From positions 14,313,982-14,377,981 of the forward strand of contig CM072168.1 in NCBI GenBank assembly GCA_036850595.1: DNA of 64,000 bases, in the 5' to 3' direction. The position numbers and the translations under genes are program-made. Below, one piece after another: positions 50,201-62,436 of this stretch. Each line of letters opens with the position of its first letter. Position 1 is the stretch's first letter. This DNA is from Rhyacichthys aspro (lineage: Eukaryota > Chordata > Actinopteri > Gobiiformes > Rhyacichthyidae). The notes beneath the pieces were generated by a model. That model did no database searches and was not told the DNA's origin. It saw only the letters and a program-made list of their open reading frames with translations.

Positions 50201-53200
50201 GGAGATCAGTAAAGGGATTTCCCACCACACTCTTCATAAATTACCCCCAAGTGAGTTGCCCGATTTCCACCATCTAACACTGTCTTCTCTCCTGTCATTG
50301 TGTCTTGCAGGTAATGTGCTATATCTTTATTCATCGTCTTGGGCAGAGCATAACTGATGACCACAGCCACGATGAGTAACAGCTTTATTTTATGGGCCAC
50401 TGCTGAACAATGCACCACATCAGAAGGACACAGTAAATCTCACATACACGCCCCATACACAGACACAAACACCCTCGGAGATAATGGTACTTTAGATACA
50501 AGGCACATGAGCATATACAGTACATTAAGACAGCTGAATACATAAAACATATAAGCAGTGTAGTTTCTGCCTATCGAAAACACTGTTACATCGCCATTTG
50601 TCTGCACCTATAGATAGACATACAGTCACTAAATGCATGTCTCATTAACTTTAAATAAGACTGCAGCTCCACAGAGAGCCAGGAGTTTGACCTTTATGCT
50701 GTTGTGATTTTCCCACTGTGTGCCATCTGGTTGTGTGTAAAAGTCGCTGTATATTTGACAATTCAATGCCCTATGTTATACAAGAGAGATCAGTAATTTG
50801 AACATACACACACATAGAGTATAAACAAGCAAGCACCAGCTCTGCAGCATGATCAAATCTTTATTTACTCTGGAGACATTTTCTCATACGGAAAAGACAA
50901 TGCACAATCTGTGGTAAAGCTTTGAAAGTGGTTATTGTTGCAATATTTAGCTTGGCCTACACATGGGTAAATACTGTAGATAAATACAAATCTGTTTTTA
51001 TATTAATCCTCCAAGATGACACCAAAATAGAAGCAGACACTTACATGACATGACAGTGCTTGCAGAGGAGTTACAGACTGTCATGGGTGTGCCACAAACA
51101 GATTTGGAGTTAACTGCCAAAGTTGCGCAATTTTTTCTCTCTGTGTTATAATCCAGTGTGACTGGTTGAACGTACAACATTGTTGACTTGACTTGCACAA
51201 GCTTGACCTGTGCATTTCTAGTTCATGTGTGAGGTTGTTGCTATTGACTTCACTTTTACAGTTGACTTTGTAATTGTTCACCTACCCACGTGGACACAGA
51301 TGCAGATAGAACAGGAAAGTTACAAAACAACGGGTAAAATAGGTCAGTCAATACGGACATGAGAAAGGTTTGTAATCTGATTTCTGTTTACAGTGTGTTC
51401 CTGTGTGTAGGTGCACCAGTAGGAGTAGACAATTACAGGCAGTTGCAGACCGGCAGGCTTATTGGGTTCAGCTGATCTTGGAACAGTAGTGCTGGAGGTT
51501 GCCTCAGTGCGGAAAGTGTTGCATGAAACTAATGAGAGACAATGGCTAAAAAATGAAATAAAATTATTCTTTGCAACTTTCCAACATTTACATGCAGTGG
51601 TCACTATCTGTTGGTGCATTATGTAAAAACGCTCTGTCATTAAGTTTTACTGCACATCTGTACTGCACAGGTAATCATTAGAATTTATTGTGATCATTTG
51701 CATTGATTTGGAGATCTAGAGAAATACCTACGCTTTAAGCTACATTTTCTTATTTGGAATATTAAGTTTTGCACAGTTGAAAAAGTAACTTTTATACAAA
51801 CCAGGGTAAAACCTGTGTCCAATACTAGGCAGCGATTAGAAGTGACATTGAAATGTAGTCTGCCACAATGACAGTTTACAGTGAGAGAAAACCTGATGTT
51901 CTATTGTGGTCTGTTGGATGTTAGTGATAGGTGTCAAAACAACACAGCAAGCTAAACAACAGATAGATAAAGGTAAAGTAAGTCCAAATCTGAAAATGTG
52001 ACTCAAAAAAGGCCTATGATTTTTTTTTTCCCACAATGCAGCACAAGGAAGTGACAGCACAGTTTTTTTATCTTACTTTAGCAGATATTGTAGCTTGCTT
52101 CTTACATTTTATACATTCCTATAATCAAAGCTGGCCTTTGAGCCATCAGTGTTTGTTAATACAGCTCACTTGCATTTCTCCTTGCTCTATAGAAATAATA
52201 CACTGCATACTGTACAATGATTTGCAGACAAGTGGTATATTTTACTAAGCTTTTACTCAGAAGAAAATGTCTTCTTAAATTTCTCCTTACATTGTTTATG
52301 CCTTGCAAAGTGGTAATTCCTGTCTCTGTCTATAAAGATGTCAACACACATACTCCCAGCCATTACATTGTTGACTGTTGGCATGGTTACCTGGCCTTTA
52401 GCCAGTAGACCTCTCATGCGTGTGTGTGTGATAGCCAGCAAAAGGTAAACAGTGAGTGTGCAAAACCCAAAAGCTTCAGTGAAGGCAGCAGAGCAGAAAG
52501 ATACGAGAGCAGTGCTTTACATCCTGTGAGAAGAAGTAGATATAAGGGAGCATGAGGCTGTGTGTGAGGTGTGTGTGACAGAGGGAAGGGGAGTGAAGAT
52601 GAGCTGACGTAAAGTAAACTCAATCATAGCAAGTCAATTTGCCCTGATTTGATCTTAGTCTCAGCTGGAATTTTAAGTATACTGTACTTTGATTGACAGT
52701 CTGGCTTTGCTCTTTGTTTGCATGTGGGGGCTAATGTCATTTTTTCAGGGTGCATTAGATAATTTATGCAAAGTAAGTTGTGCATGTGACAAAAGTTGCA
52801 ACAGCTGGAAAGCTTATGACAGCTGAGCATGAATTGGTGTAGACAACATTCCAACAAAGAGCCGGGTGTGTGTTTATTTTTATATGCCAGTGGGGACTTC
52901 AAACTGCCCTGTTTAGACCAAAACCGGTTGTTGGGGCAAGATGAAGCTTGCAATGGACTGGTCTGCAAACACTCGAAAAACAATGCAACAGTTCCCATAG
53001 CAACAACTTCTTGTACTTCCACTTTTAAATGGCTACTCTTCAGAGTCCACTCCTTCAGCAGTTGGTGTAGAATGACTCACCTTTACTATGAGTAGAGGAA
53101 AAAACCCAAAACCTTATATGAACACAAACAACAGCAGAGCTATAGCTAGTGTAGAGAACATATACAAAACATATATATTGTGCAGTATGTCATATATACA

Positions 53201-53240
53201 ATATATTGTATAGCTTTTTTTCCCCTCTTCCTGCAGTGAT
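47216..53240. other. Noncoding DNA, no gene
   Basis: AT-rich and largely featureless. A 70-codon minus-strand frame at 50206-50418 with a hydrophobic N-terminus is discussed as a finding. A 132-codon minus-strand frame (52624-53022) overlaps an 88-codon plus-strand frame and is unrecognised. A GRHL-type AACCGGTT lies at 52922-52929 and a short GT run at 52420-52430. Confidence 0.6.
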
Positions 53241-53253
53241 TGACCTCTGACCT
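53241..53253 (-). promoter_or_regulatory. Perfect DR1 nuclear-receptor element
   Basis: The minus strand reads AGGTCA-G-AGGTCA, two exact consensus half-sites one base apart. This is the spacing bound by HNF4, RXR homodimers and PPAR-RXR. It follows a pyrimidine run and CTGCAG. A perfect DR1 is rare by chance, but occupancy and target gene are unknown. Confidence 0.45.
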
Positions 53254-55569
53254 CATCATTACAGTTGCCCACACACACATCAACTCACCTTCTGTCTTTT
53301 TTTGGCACAACCTCCTTAATATTTTCCTTTTTTAATCATCCACAACATCAAAGGATTGGCCTTCCTGTTGGCAAGGACTGGAGCGTGTGTGGAGGGTATG
53401 AATGTTGGCAGGAGGTCACTGAGACCTTGGGTTGACCTAGCTCCTTATTCAACCGCCCCGGTACTCATTAGTACTGACCCGTGACTGGCTGTTGAGGAGG
53501 TGAATTGGAAAGTCGCGACCCATGACGCAGCCAGCTGTAAGCCTTCACTAAATAGCCTTATATAGAAATGTGACAGGAGCAAGTTTAAGGGCCAGCACAC
53601 AAAACTTTATATTTGTCTGCAGAAAATATGGTTTCTTCCATAAATGTACAGTGCATGTACTGTATGTTTGTGTTCCTTTGGACTTACAAATGCACTATGG
53701 TAATAAGTGGAACATCATTTTTGCCATAATGCATCTAAGCATCATAATTTTCTGAAATCAGGACATTATAACTGCAAAATCTTACCATTGGTCCTGACTC
53801 AGTTCAACCAAGATAATTGAGCAAGAGGTGTGTTTTTAATATGTCAAGCAGATAAGCCATATTTCATTCTTACTTATAACAACCTTTAGTAACTTCCACC
53901 AACTATTTTCAATGGAAGAAAAAAGAAACCACTCAAGTGCAGTGAGATTTATGAGATCAAAAATTATGAGCATATCAAGCACTTAATACGTATTGAGAAT
54001 CCTAAGAGCAAACACAGATGCTTAACTTGAGTAAAGTTAAAGCAAAACATCTGGAGAGTGAGTAGAATCTAGTTTATTTAATGACCAAATGCAGAAAAGC
54101 CATTTCATGTGTGGGCATTAGTATGAGCATAAATTATCATATGGATAAACAGGACTCCTACTTGTGCATATTCTAAGCCTGTCTGAAGATGTTGTTCCAT
54201 AGTTTTTCTTCTAATTTCTACCTTGTGGTGGTGGTGTAATAGATTATCATGAATGTGTGTAGAAACGGTATCCAGTGTCCAGGCAAAAGTTGTGCATAGA
54301 AATCAAAAAGCATGATGCAAAGCATGCTTCTGATTTTTGGAACCTGTGCCCACTTAGTCCATAACAAAAGACACTTGGACTTTGTGGCTTATAATTCACA
54401 ATCAATAAAACGTGGTTGCCAAAACAGAGGCAGACATTTTGTTTCAGCACTGCTTGCTTTTACAAGGACAACCCCATTTAGATCCATTAGATGATAGCTA
54501 GTCCTTCCCATCAAGGCCATGCTCATATGTCCCTTTAAACGAACTAAAACAATGTGCTGTCGAGTCTGATGTAAGACAACAGGACACGGTGAAGAAGTAG
54601 GTGGAGCTTCAGCAGTGGAGGTCACACAATTAGACAGTTATTAGACTTTGTTTTGTCAAAATGAGCCTTTTATATTATAAAAGACCTGTCCTTGCTACCT
54701 GCCATGGAAGACTCACTCTTTTCACTGTTGTCATCGCCTCTGGTTACCACTGGACAAAGCGTATTTACATCCAGTTCCAAGATTTTTGTTCTTTTTCCAG
54801 AGTTGCAGAATCTTTTTTTGTACAATTGGCAGCTACTGCTTTGTCCCCGTCTTATCATTTCTTGTCCATGGTCATCAACACATTTTTCTCTCAAATGTAG
54901 CTATTTAGTTTTGAGGGAGAGGCTCAAGTGATTTCACATTTCAGATTACCTCGAATTTTTCCAGTGTATTTAAAATCATAAAAATGTACTTTGACAGAAC
55001 TTCATTTGACAGTGATGAATAATGATCTTAGTTGAATTAATATTGAGAGAGGTTATTCAGAGGCAGATAGCCTGGGGACATGGACATGAGCACCTTCCTC
55101 AGAGAATAAAGTGCAGAAAGTGCATGGACCCTCTATGACAACTGACTAATCACTGTTGTTTTTTATTAGACACATTAGAGTCTACATGACACACAAGTTT
55201 AGGATTTTAAGCCTCAGAAAGACTCTCCACATATTGGGTATTTGAAAAAACAGCACCAGCCATATATGAAACCACATATGCTTTGCAAGGGGGCTCAGTA
55301 GTTGTTTCCATAGATCAGTTTTTACAAAGGAAATAAATACATTTTATTTTTTGTAACAGAAAAAAATGAAGTATACTCGTATTCCAACGAAAACACAGTG
55401 TTGAAAACAAAAGGCCAGTGTCTACATGCATACAAGGGTTTCTAAAAAACTCTCATTTCATTTGTGAAAATTGTGCTGTTCTTCACGATTCACACCACTG
55501 AATTTTGAAGTAGTCCCTAATAAAGATAAATGCTAATCTTAGTCTTTCTGAAAACTTTTAAACAAGGTG
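53254..55569. other. Noncoding DNA, no gene
   Basis: AT-rich. Open frames of up to 79 codons, overlapping on both strands at 54247-54931, have no domains. Confidence 0.6.
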
Positions 55570-55587
55570 ATAATAATAATAATAATG
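55570..55587. repeat. (ATA/AAT)n microsatellite
   Basis: About six trinucleotide units of ATA/AAT are visible, then a degenerate AT-rich continuation. Confidence 0.8.
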
Positions 55588-58500
55588 ATATAATTATATT
55601 ATTGGGACACTACTATTAAGTACTTTTTAACAATGCATTGGAAATTGGTGGTGCTCCTGGCAACAATACACCTGCAGCGACTTGAACGAATAAAATACAA
55701 TAAAAGGACATTGAAGCAACAATCAACAGCAGAAAAACAGAGGAGTGTATGAAACTGCACACGCTGCTCATGACTGGGATCGCCCAGGGGCACGGACTGT
55801 CTCTTCAGTGGCATGATGTGTGCTTCATTGCTGCGTTTTTATTACTTCATGTATTATTTTTGATGTTTTGGGTTAGAGGCAGAATATTGAGACTCAAAAG
55901 ATATGGCAACAAACATCATAACCTGGTTTCATTTTCCAAACGCTTAAATTTCATTACTTCATTTTCTAAATAATTAATCTATCAAAAATGCATCAGTGTC
56001 ACAATTTGTAAACCATTTTGGAGTAGAAAAAAAGGTTTAGTGTTGAACTGACTTGGAATGTGTTGAAATATTATAAAATGGCTAATTACACCTGTGACAG
56101 TGCTGTCATTTCCCCACAGTTGTGCCTGATGAGGCTGTGTTCCCTTCTCTTACCCTCAAACCTTCCTCTGTTGTTGTAATTACATATGAAGTGTCTCACA
56201 TCCCATTCAACAGAACGTCATGTTGAAGCTTTGCAGTGGCAGAGGCGTGTGCACCGTAGCCGCCCGTGTTTCAGCTTGACATGTTTGTCTTTGTTCATTT
56301 GTTCGTCTGAATAAGGCTTTTTCTCTTTTGGCTTTCTTCCATCTTTTAATTTAATGGCAGCCTGACTGACACTCTTCATTGGGTGCGAAAAGAAATGACA
56401 GTGCCCACACATACAAACATTAGTTTACAAGATGAGGCTGGCTGATTGATTTAGCAGCAGCCCCTGAAATATTTCATACATTTCTGACTTCTTTTCAGCT
56501 CCTCCTTTATTCGTGTATGCCAGTAGTATGTATGTACACACATACAGTACAGTAGTGTATGTACCACATATGTAAGCAAGTGGGGATGCAGTGATTGATA
56601 GTAGCTGAGGCCAGTGACAGGTTTGACTCGGTGCGAGTACTCGCCTGCAGCCATCAAACATGATGCATGTTGGTGCGAAACGGAGGGGAGATAACCCTCA
56701 ATGGGGAGGTGGACAAGAGCAGTGACACTAATTTATCCATTTGACTGACTCCCCTTGTGTTAGAAAAGCTCGGGGGTGTGGTGCTATTGTCTGTCATGCA
56801 TTACCATACATTACTTTTCCTTCAGAGGAAATGATATAATGCCACGAGATTGCACTTTACAAAGGTGCATGTAACCGTGAGCAGAGACTGTTCAGTACAA
56901 AATCTGCAGTTGAGACGTAAATGAGGTAGAAAAACTATCTTGTTCAGACTAAATGGAAGACAAAAAAGTGAATATTTTACATAAGGAAGAGCATCCTGAT
57001 TTATCGCTCGGAGTGTGATGTTGTGCAGAGATGAAGCCGCAGGTCCTGGGTTATTTCAGCAGCTAGAGACAGCTAAGTGCTGGAAGTAAGTTGCTTTTTG
57101 ATGTGTGAGATTAAAGGGATTTAGCACTTGAATACCTTCTCGTCTGGACGCTCCTGAGGGTAGTCTGAAAGGATGGCAAGCTAAAAGCTCCTCTCTTTTC
57201 CCTTTCTCTCCGTCTCCCTGTGTCTGTGTTCCTGTCTGTCAGTCTCACTAAACCAAGGCCACCATTAAAACATTCCCCACATTATTACCTTTGAATTTAA
57301 ACTGCCCTATGATTCAGGCTTGATCAGAGGCACATGAAGTGCAGATCTTAATGTGCGTCTTTATGGAAGAGACTATAACAGTAACCTTTATATTTTTAGA
57401 GGGAGATGACAAAGAGGATTGTAAGATATCAAGGCAGTCAGGCTTGACAACTAATTGATTTCCCTTTCAAACATAATTTTTTTTAAAATTTATTTTATAT
57501 TTCATTTCATATTTTCATTTTGTTATATTCTTTTCTAATTAGGGATGTCCTGATACCACTCATAGGTCAGACTTATTAGTGCACTTGCCAATGTTTAAAT
57601 AACATCAACACTGTAGTAAAATATAACATCAGTCTGTTCATAATATAATAGCAGATTAATATTAATATTGAAAGCCATGACAATTTGATCTTATTCATGC
57701 TCTTGCTGTTCCATATATTCCAGCACAGTGATGACTCCCTTATGTGCCATTTGATCTGAAGGTTAAAAAGGCCTCAAAAGGCCAGAACAAGAGAGGTCGT
57801 GCTTAATCTGGGAACAGAAGAATTAGGTTGAACACATTGGTATTCTAGCGAACACCTCATGAAGTGCATTAAAATCCATTGATAATCTCTCTGTCATCAT
57901 TATCTCTCCTCTGATCACAAAGAGCAAACAAGGCTTAGCAAACTTTTCATAATTCATAGCCGAGCCAGCTTTTATTAAGGCAGTGCATATATTTTACTGA
58001 ACACACTCCTGAGTCCAGTTTGCATGAGTTTGTTGGATGCAGCATTACGTAAAGTTTCACAGCAGTACTTTGAAGATTTAACTTGGGGTAAAGACATCGA
58101 TTGTGTTCTTTCTACTGTGGCCCTATTTTTCATCTTTGATTGATTTATCACTGATTGATGAAAGCACTGTGTTCTCTCACTCTCTTTATGAGGATGGATC
58201 ATATCCAGCAGCAGCCCATTCACGTGGCCTATTTATATAAAGAATACACAGTATATGAATTCATCTGTACCAGTTCCTTAAGGGCACACACGGGAAACTG
58301 TGTTGCTTCAAAGATTCAGACTGTATTTCTCTTTTTCTGTGAAAATATGAACTAAAATTCTTTTCAGGTTTTACACAAACCCTAGTTACCTAACCTAGCT
58401 TGTTTACACCAGCTTTGAGGTATTATAGAAACATATGAACCTCCTTGTACATCCTTGTATTTTCATTAACACACATTTAGACTACTGATGAGGCCATTGT

Positions 58501-60956
58501 TACATTCTTCAGACAACCTGCACCATAATACTTTAACTATACTCTTTTTATTCTAGACATTCTGGGCTGTTTTCTTGCTCAATAAAGCTAAAAGGTACTG
58601 ACTTTTTAATGCAAATTTTGTTTGCTCAAGTACTCAATAGTTTCATGTATCCAGTTTTGTCATTGTCTTGAAATGCCTATGTCTTGTCTGTCAGGCTGCT
58701 TTTAGGCAAAAAGAGCATCACAGTGTGAATAATCCATTAAAATTGGCTCTTTGTATTGTGGGAGCTCATTCTATTATGTTATACTTTTGCTAAACAGAGG
58801 AGAATGTATTGTCCCTTTTTTTTGTGAAGTTGGGTGGGTTTTTAAGGTACATTATACAGACAATGAGAACAGTGTGGTATAATGTCAACACTGAGGCCTT
58901 GTCCATACTAATGGGCTTTTGATTCAAAATGCTGCTGACTCATGATCATATGTTATGGACACAGCAAGTCAAATGAGCCAGCCCCACAATTGAGGGTGTT
59001 TAAAAAAACAACGAAATTGGTCTGCTTCATATTCAAACATAAATTATTATAAATATGTAAAATGGCAAACAGCAATCTTATTTGGACGATGTCCAAAGGT
59101 CAACAATAGTTATTTTAAACTAAAGGGGCATTGTAGCAGACTTAATGGAAAGGGCTTAATGGAAAACATCTGAGATCATGAGACATGTAAACACTGCACG
59201 CCTGTATTGTTTGTGCAGACTTCTAGATATTTGGCACAGTGTTCGTTTGTATGTCGCTCCCGATGAAGCTGTTTTTCCACTTTAGCATGACCACACATGC
59301 ACCTATTAGAGATGTGTATGCCAACTGAGATTTGTGGTTTATGTAAACCGTTTTGCCCCGAGCTGACAGTGTATGTGAGTGTGCAGCAAATTATACTTGG
59401 AAACTTGCCCACTCATTTTATCTGTTCTCAGGCCTGTGACAAACCTCTAAGCTTTTCTAGTTTTCTCACATATATTTGTGTTCCACACAGGTATTCTGTA
59501 GAGTAATTGTATTGTCATTAATGTAAATGTACAAATATCTATTTTGTAGCATTTACTTGCGGCATGACTGAAGTTTAGCAGTTATTGGTCATTGAATCAA
59601 GGGAGTTGTCCCTCATCATTTAAATGAGGCTGTAATGTTTGCTCACACCATGGTAACTTAAGCCAGTTGCTACCATTACCTATTTCAGTTTCTTCTTTTT
59701 ATTTAAAGATGTTGCAGAATCAGCCACTGATGAACGTTTGTTTTGTGTTTTTCTATTTCCCCCTTTCCATGTAAAGTAGAACTGACTTAACTTTTGATTT
59801 TAAAATATTTTGTCACCCAGAATATAACTCAAGAAGCTTGAGGACAACTTAGTATTTTCCCAGCAAGATCAAGGAAGTGTTGTTGACAAAGTCAGACATA
59901 AAAATTAAACACATTTATGTGCATATTTTTCAAAGAAAGAAGCAGGAAATACATTTCAGCAGTTCGTGTCTTGTGCTTGTGTTGGGTTGGTTTAGTCACA
60001 GTTCAGCTGGTGCACTTCTTTTACTTCCCACACTGCTAAAAGCCTGCATCTTTGCTGTTTTGATGTAGGTGTGACTTAAAAGACAAGCCTTTTGCTTGAC
60101 TTCACTGCACACCTCATAAATACTATTTGTTTACGGTATATGTTCTTCTAAAAGCAGACAACTTAAATTATTTTCAAGCTTAACTCATACAACTGAAAAC
60201 AGGTCATACAGTCTGTCAAAACAACTCCATGACGATTTTCAGGCTTTTTTTTCTCCTGAATAATGAATCTAAATGACAAGTTTAACCTAAATGATATTGA
60301 ACTCCCTTCATTTCTTCATTCTTCTTGTGACTCAGCTTTAAAAAAAAAAAGGATGTTAATCATTACCTTTTATATTGTGTCCGAGGAGAATTTTTTTGCT
60401 CCAGCATTTTATAAAGTATGCAGTCATGATGAATCTGTTTATATATCCCCAGACTAAAAGTACTCTGGTTATTTTAGAAGTTTACTGTGAAAGTGCATGT
60501 ATACTGTAATGCATATAGAGCAAACAAATAGTGGTAGCATGCCAATTAATTTGTTTATAATGCACACAACAGGCATTGTGACCTCAGTGCCATAAAAGAA
60601 GATCACCTCACAATTTAAACGCCTTGCATCTATGAGATAGAGTCCTGCAGACTATCAGATGTCAGATGTTTTTTTAATGGTTTCTTTTTTGCAAAAGAAA
60701 TACAATTTCTATGAATCATTATTTGCTAGCACTATAGAATAGAAAAGGAATTATCCCAGTGCTAGTTCTGGTCTTATTGAACAGAGGCTTTAATAGTCTC
60801 TATCTAAATGAGTTCAAGGCTAGATTTGACTACTGTGCAGAACTTTAATGCAGGTGTGGATATAAAAAGTAAAGTCAACATTAAAGTATGTTTTTTTTAT
60901 TGGTTTATAAAGTGCAAAGAGAAAGAACAGAACTTCTTGTAGTTCCACTGTCTCAG
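55588..60956. other. Noncoding DNA, no gene
   Basis: No gene is recognised. A pyrimidine-rich tract lies at about 57187-57246, and a 12-bp AATATTAATATT palindrome at 57658-57669. AGGGATGTCCTGATACCACT at about 57542-57561 weakly recalls a hAT-type end but lacks a partner end. Confidence 0.6.
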
Positions 60957-62040
60957 TTCAATTCAATTCAATTTTATTTGTATTGCCCAGTATCACCACA
61001 ACAATTGCCTCAAAGGGCTTCACAAAACAGACAGTAAAAAGCAAACAGGCAGAACAAGACAACATCCATCAGGGTGAGGAAAAACTCAAACGTCTAACAG
61101 CAGCCGGACATCTGCAACAGTATCCACTCCCCCAGAGGAGAGTGGGACAGAGGGACAACCTGTGAACAGCAATGAACTAAGAAGATATGTAAACTATAAT
61201 GTCACAAGAGTGAGGATGGAACCAGAGGATAAAAGTTCAGTGTGTCATACCTCCCCCAGCGTCTGGGCCTAGAGCAGCTTATCTCATCTACTGTATATAT
61301 CCTGACCATAAGCTCTTATCTGCTGTATATGTCCTGACCATAAGCTCTTATCTGCTGTATATATCCTGACCATAAGCTCTTATCTGCTGTATATATCCTG
61401 ACCATAAGCTCTTATCTGCTGTATATGTCCTGACCATAAGCTCTTATCTGCTGTATATATCCTGACCATAAGCTCTTGTCTCATCTACTGTATATATCCT
61501 GACCATAAGCTCTTGTCTCATCTACTGTATATGTCCTGACCATAAGCTCTTGTCTCATCTACTGTATATATCCTGACCATAAGCTCTTGTCTCATCTACT
61601 GTATATGTCCTGACCATAAGCTCTTGTCTCATCTACTGTATATATCCTGACCATAAGCTCTTGTCTCATCTACTGTATATGTCCTGACCATAAGCTCTTG
61701 TCTCATCTACTGTATATGTCCTGACCATAAGCTCTTGTCTCATCTACTGTATATGTCCTGACCATAGGCCCTGTCAAAAAGGAAAGTCTTAAGTCTAACC
61801 TTAAATGTTGAGACTGTGTCTGCCTCTTTAACGAGAGCTGAGAGCTCATTCAATAAAACAGGAGTTTGGTAATTAAAGGCTCTACCTCCCATCGTACTTT
61901 TGGAAACTCTAGGAACGACTAATAGCCCTGCATTTTGAGAACAAAGCGCTCTGTTAGGACGGTATGGCTCTATGAGGTCTGTGAGATAGGAGTTTTTGAA
62001 AGCTCTGGGCAGGTTCCATTCAAATAGTGGGACAACCCCA
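60957..62040 (-). mobile_element. 5'-truncated LINE (L2/CR1/Rex-like), 3' end with expanded minisatellite
   Basis: Read on the minus strand, the element comprises the C-terminal part of a LINE ORF2, a stop codon, a 3'UTR and a GAATT-type repeat tail (TTCAATTCAATTCAATTTT on the plus strand, 60957-60975). The UTR segments at 61000-61275 and the coding segment at 61767-62005 resemble a very common fish interspersed repeat. The minus-strand protein end (see the pseudogene entry) places it in the L2/CR1/Rex group of non-LTR retrotransposons. It is strongly 5'-truncated, as expected of target-primed insertion. The left boundary is clear from the simple tail; the right boundary near 62040 is approximate. 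No target-site duplication was found. Confidence 0.75.
61276..61766. repeat. 14-unit minisatellite, 32-bp and 37-bp unit types
   Basis: There are fourteen head-to-tail units, each ending TCCTGACCATA. Unit 1 is 35 bp (61276-61310). Units 2-6 are 32 bp (61311-61470). Units 7-14 are 37 bp (61471-61766). The sizes sum exactly to the 491-bp span. The 32-bp form reads AGCTCTTATCTGCTG at its start, the 37-bp form AGCTCTTGTCTCATCTACTG. A single site alternates TATAT or TATGT from unit to unit. The array sits inside the LINE, exactly over its stop codon and early 3'UTR, so it arose by tandem duplication after or within the retrotransposon. Confidence 0.97.
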
Positions 62041-62045
62041 GACAA
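61740..62045 (-). pseudogene. LINE ORF2 C-terminal fragment (L2/CR1/Rex-like)
   Basis: A 101-codon open remnant ends in TGA at 61740-61742. From about residue 13 it shows the characteristic order of this LINE group's C-terminus: NSYLTDLIEPYRPNRAL, then a VVPRVSK segment, GGRAFNYQTP, LNELSALVKEADTVSTFK and RLKTFLFDRAY. In complete relatives this tail follows the reverse transcriptase domain. The endonuclease and reverse transcriptase domains are absent here, so the fragment is non-functional. The last residues before the stop (GQDIYSR) are encoded by the first unit of the minisatellite. The first dozen codons do not resemble the family and probably lie at or beyond the truncation point. Confidence 0.75.
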
Positions 62046-62347
62046 AATCAGGCCAAACGGGACTAAACCAGACCATCAAACCTCAGAAGGACCTCAGGTT
62101 AAACCAGAAATATCTTAATCCCAGCTAGAACCATGCCAGACTCCATGTTGTTTGGATCAGGGTGGCACCATCATGTCAGGAGGACTCTTGGTTCTGGGGT
62201 TACTCTCAATATTGAAGTTTTTTGTCCATTAACTCACTTTGCTGTTAGTTAAAAAGTATCATGAAAAACTAAGAGAGATCCCAGAACAAGCAGTACTCCT
62301 TTTGTTTCTTCAGTAGATGGCATTTAAAACATTGCTAAGACGCAGTA
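62041..62347. other. Noncoding DNA next to the LINE
   Basis: No gene is recognised. It may include further LINE-derived sequence, but I cannot identify any. Confidence 0.5.
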
Positions 62348-62436
62348 TATTTATTACATGAACTAAAGCTAAATTGCTTGGCACTCTCCCATAATTTAGT
62401 ATTATTTATTACATGAACTAAAGCTAAATTGCTTGG
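62348..62436. repeat. 34-bp direct repeat, 55-bp period
   Basis: The 34 bp beginning TATTTATTACATGAACTAAA and ending AATTGCTTGG occur at 62348-62381 and again, identical, at 62403-62436. This is a local partial tandem duplication with 21 bp between the copies. Confidence 0.93.

Noticed and set aside
52624..53022. 132-codon minus-strand open frame
   Set aside because: Overlaps an 88-codon plus-strand frame, and scattered cysteines show no regular spacing. No domain recognised.
57538..57600. AGGGATGTCCTGATACCACT, resembling a hAT-type terminal sequence
   Set aside because: No opposing end or target-site duplication found. The match is short.
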